5,616 bases of DNA. It comes from an uncultured Bacteroidales bacterium. GTDB taxonomy: Bacteria; Bacteroidota; Bacteroidia; Bacteroidales; Paludibacteraceae. Numbering within the stretch: the stretch's first letter is position 1; every line of letters begins with the position of its first letter. The notes under the pieces are model-generated. The model was not told the DNA's origin, did no database searches, and saw only the letters and a program-made list of their open reading frames with translations. The stretch covers positions 1 to 5,616 of the forward strand of contig CALZHO010000067.1 of the NCBI GenBank assembly GCA_945787425.1, read 5' to 3'. A program made the position numbers and the translations under genes. Positions 5,459 through 5,616 of the stretch are shown here, one piece after another.

Positions 5459-5586
5459 TTACACTTTTTAGGCGGACTTTTTGTAAAATATTACACTTTT
5501 TAGGCGCACTTTTTGTAAAATATCACACTTTTTAGGCGGACTTTTTGTAAAATATTACACTTTTTAGGCGGACTTTCTTGCACAAT
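5459..5586 (+). repeat. Four-copy 32-bp direct tandem repeat with a dyad at each junction
   Basis: Units start at 5459, 5491, 5523 and 5555 with an exact 32-bp period. Each reads TTACACTTTTTAGGCGGAC and then TTTTTGTAAAATA. Differences are few: GCGCAC for GCGGAC in unit 2, TCACAC for TTACAC at the start of unit 3, and a divergent end in unit 4 after GGACTTT. At unit junctions TGTAA-AATA-TTACA forms a dyad at 5482-5495, 5514-5527 (one mismatch) and 5546-5559. There are no unique spacers, so it is not a CRISPR array. The array abuts the promoter at 5578-5608, so regulatory binding sites are a reasonable inference. Confidence 0.93.
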
Positions 5587-5608
5587 TCAAAAAAAAGCAG
5601 TATCTTTG
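5578..5608 (+). promoter_or_regulatory. Bacteroidota-type promoter (-33/-7) for a gene right of the window
   Basis: TATCTTTG at 5601-5608 matches the Bacteroidota -7 element TAnnTTTG. TTG at 5578-5580 (within CTTTCTTG) lies 20 bases upstream, matching the known -33 TTG/TTTG with 19-21 spacing. An A-rich spacer lies between. Transcription would start near the window edge and run rightward. The -33 element sits in the divergent tail of the last 32-bp repeat. Confidence 0.8.
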
Positions 5609-5616
5609 CAGCCGAA

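Noticed and set aside
5459..5586. CRISPR array
   Set aside because: The 32-bp units are contiguous with no unique spacers and there are no cas genes in view.

Overview
The window looks like chromosomal DNA from a member of the Bacteroidota, most likely a Prevotella- or Bacteroides-like Bacteroidales. Three things point there: the mosaic of extracellular domains in the main gene (InlB-type repeats, Ig-like, chitobiase C-terminal and OB-fold modules with a short sorting-type tail); the lack of a Shine-Dalgarno sequence, with an A/T-rich leader before the start codon instead; and a Bacteroidota-type promoter (TTG, 20 bases, TATCTTTG) at the right edge.

Layout, left to right. Positions 1-36 hold a strong factor-independent terminator hairpin. 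Positions 37-154 hold no gene, only weak short repeats. A 42-codon open reading frame lies at 155-283 on the minus strand, 21 bases downstream of the main gene and probably co-transcribed with it. Positions 305-5101 (minus) are one uninterrupted gene for a 1598-residue secreted, cell-surface-type protein. It has a signal peptide, about a dozen mostly beta-rich modules and a short C-terminal tail, but no recognisable enzyme domain. Positions 5102-5616 are non-coding: a heptanucleotide tandem repeat in the leader of the main gene, a stretch of small hairpins and direct repeats, then four copies of a 32-bp repeat running into a plus-strand promoter. That promoter must serve a gene beyond the window, so 5102-5616 is a divergent intergenic region.

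The large protein is probably exported by Sec, cleaved near residue 23, and displayed or released, where its modules would act as an adhesin or binding scaffold; this is inference from domain types. The small protein has no signal peptide and its role is unknown. The points most worth a second look are the small downstream ORF, the 32-bp repeat array with evenly spaced dyads next to a promoter, the heptamer array in the other gene's leader, and an apparently unnamed ~145-residue domain present three times in the large protein.
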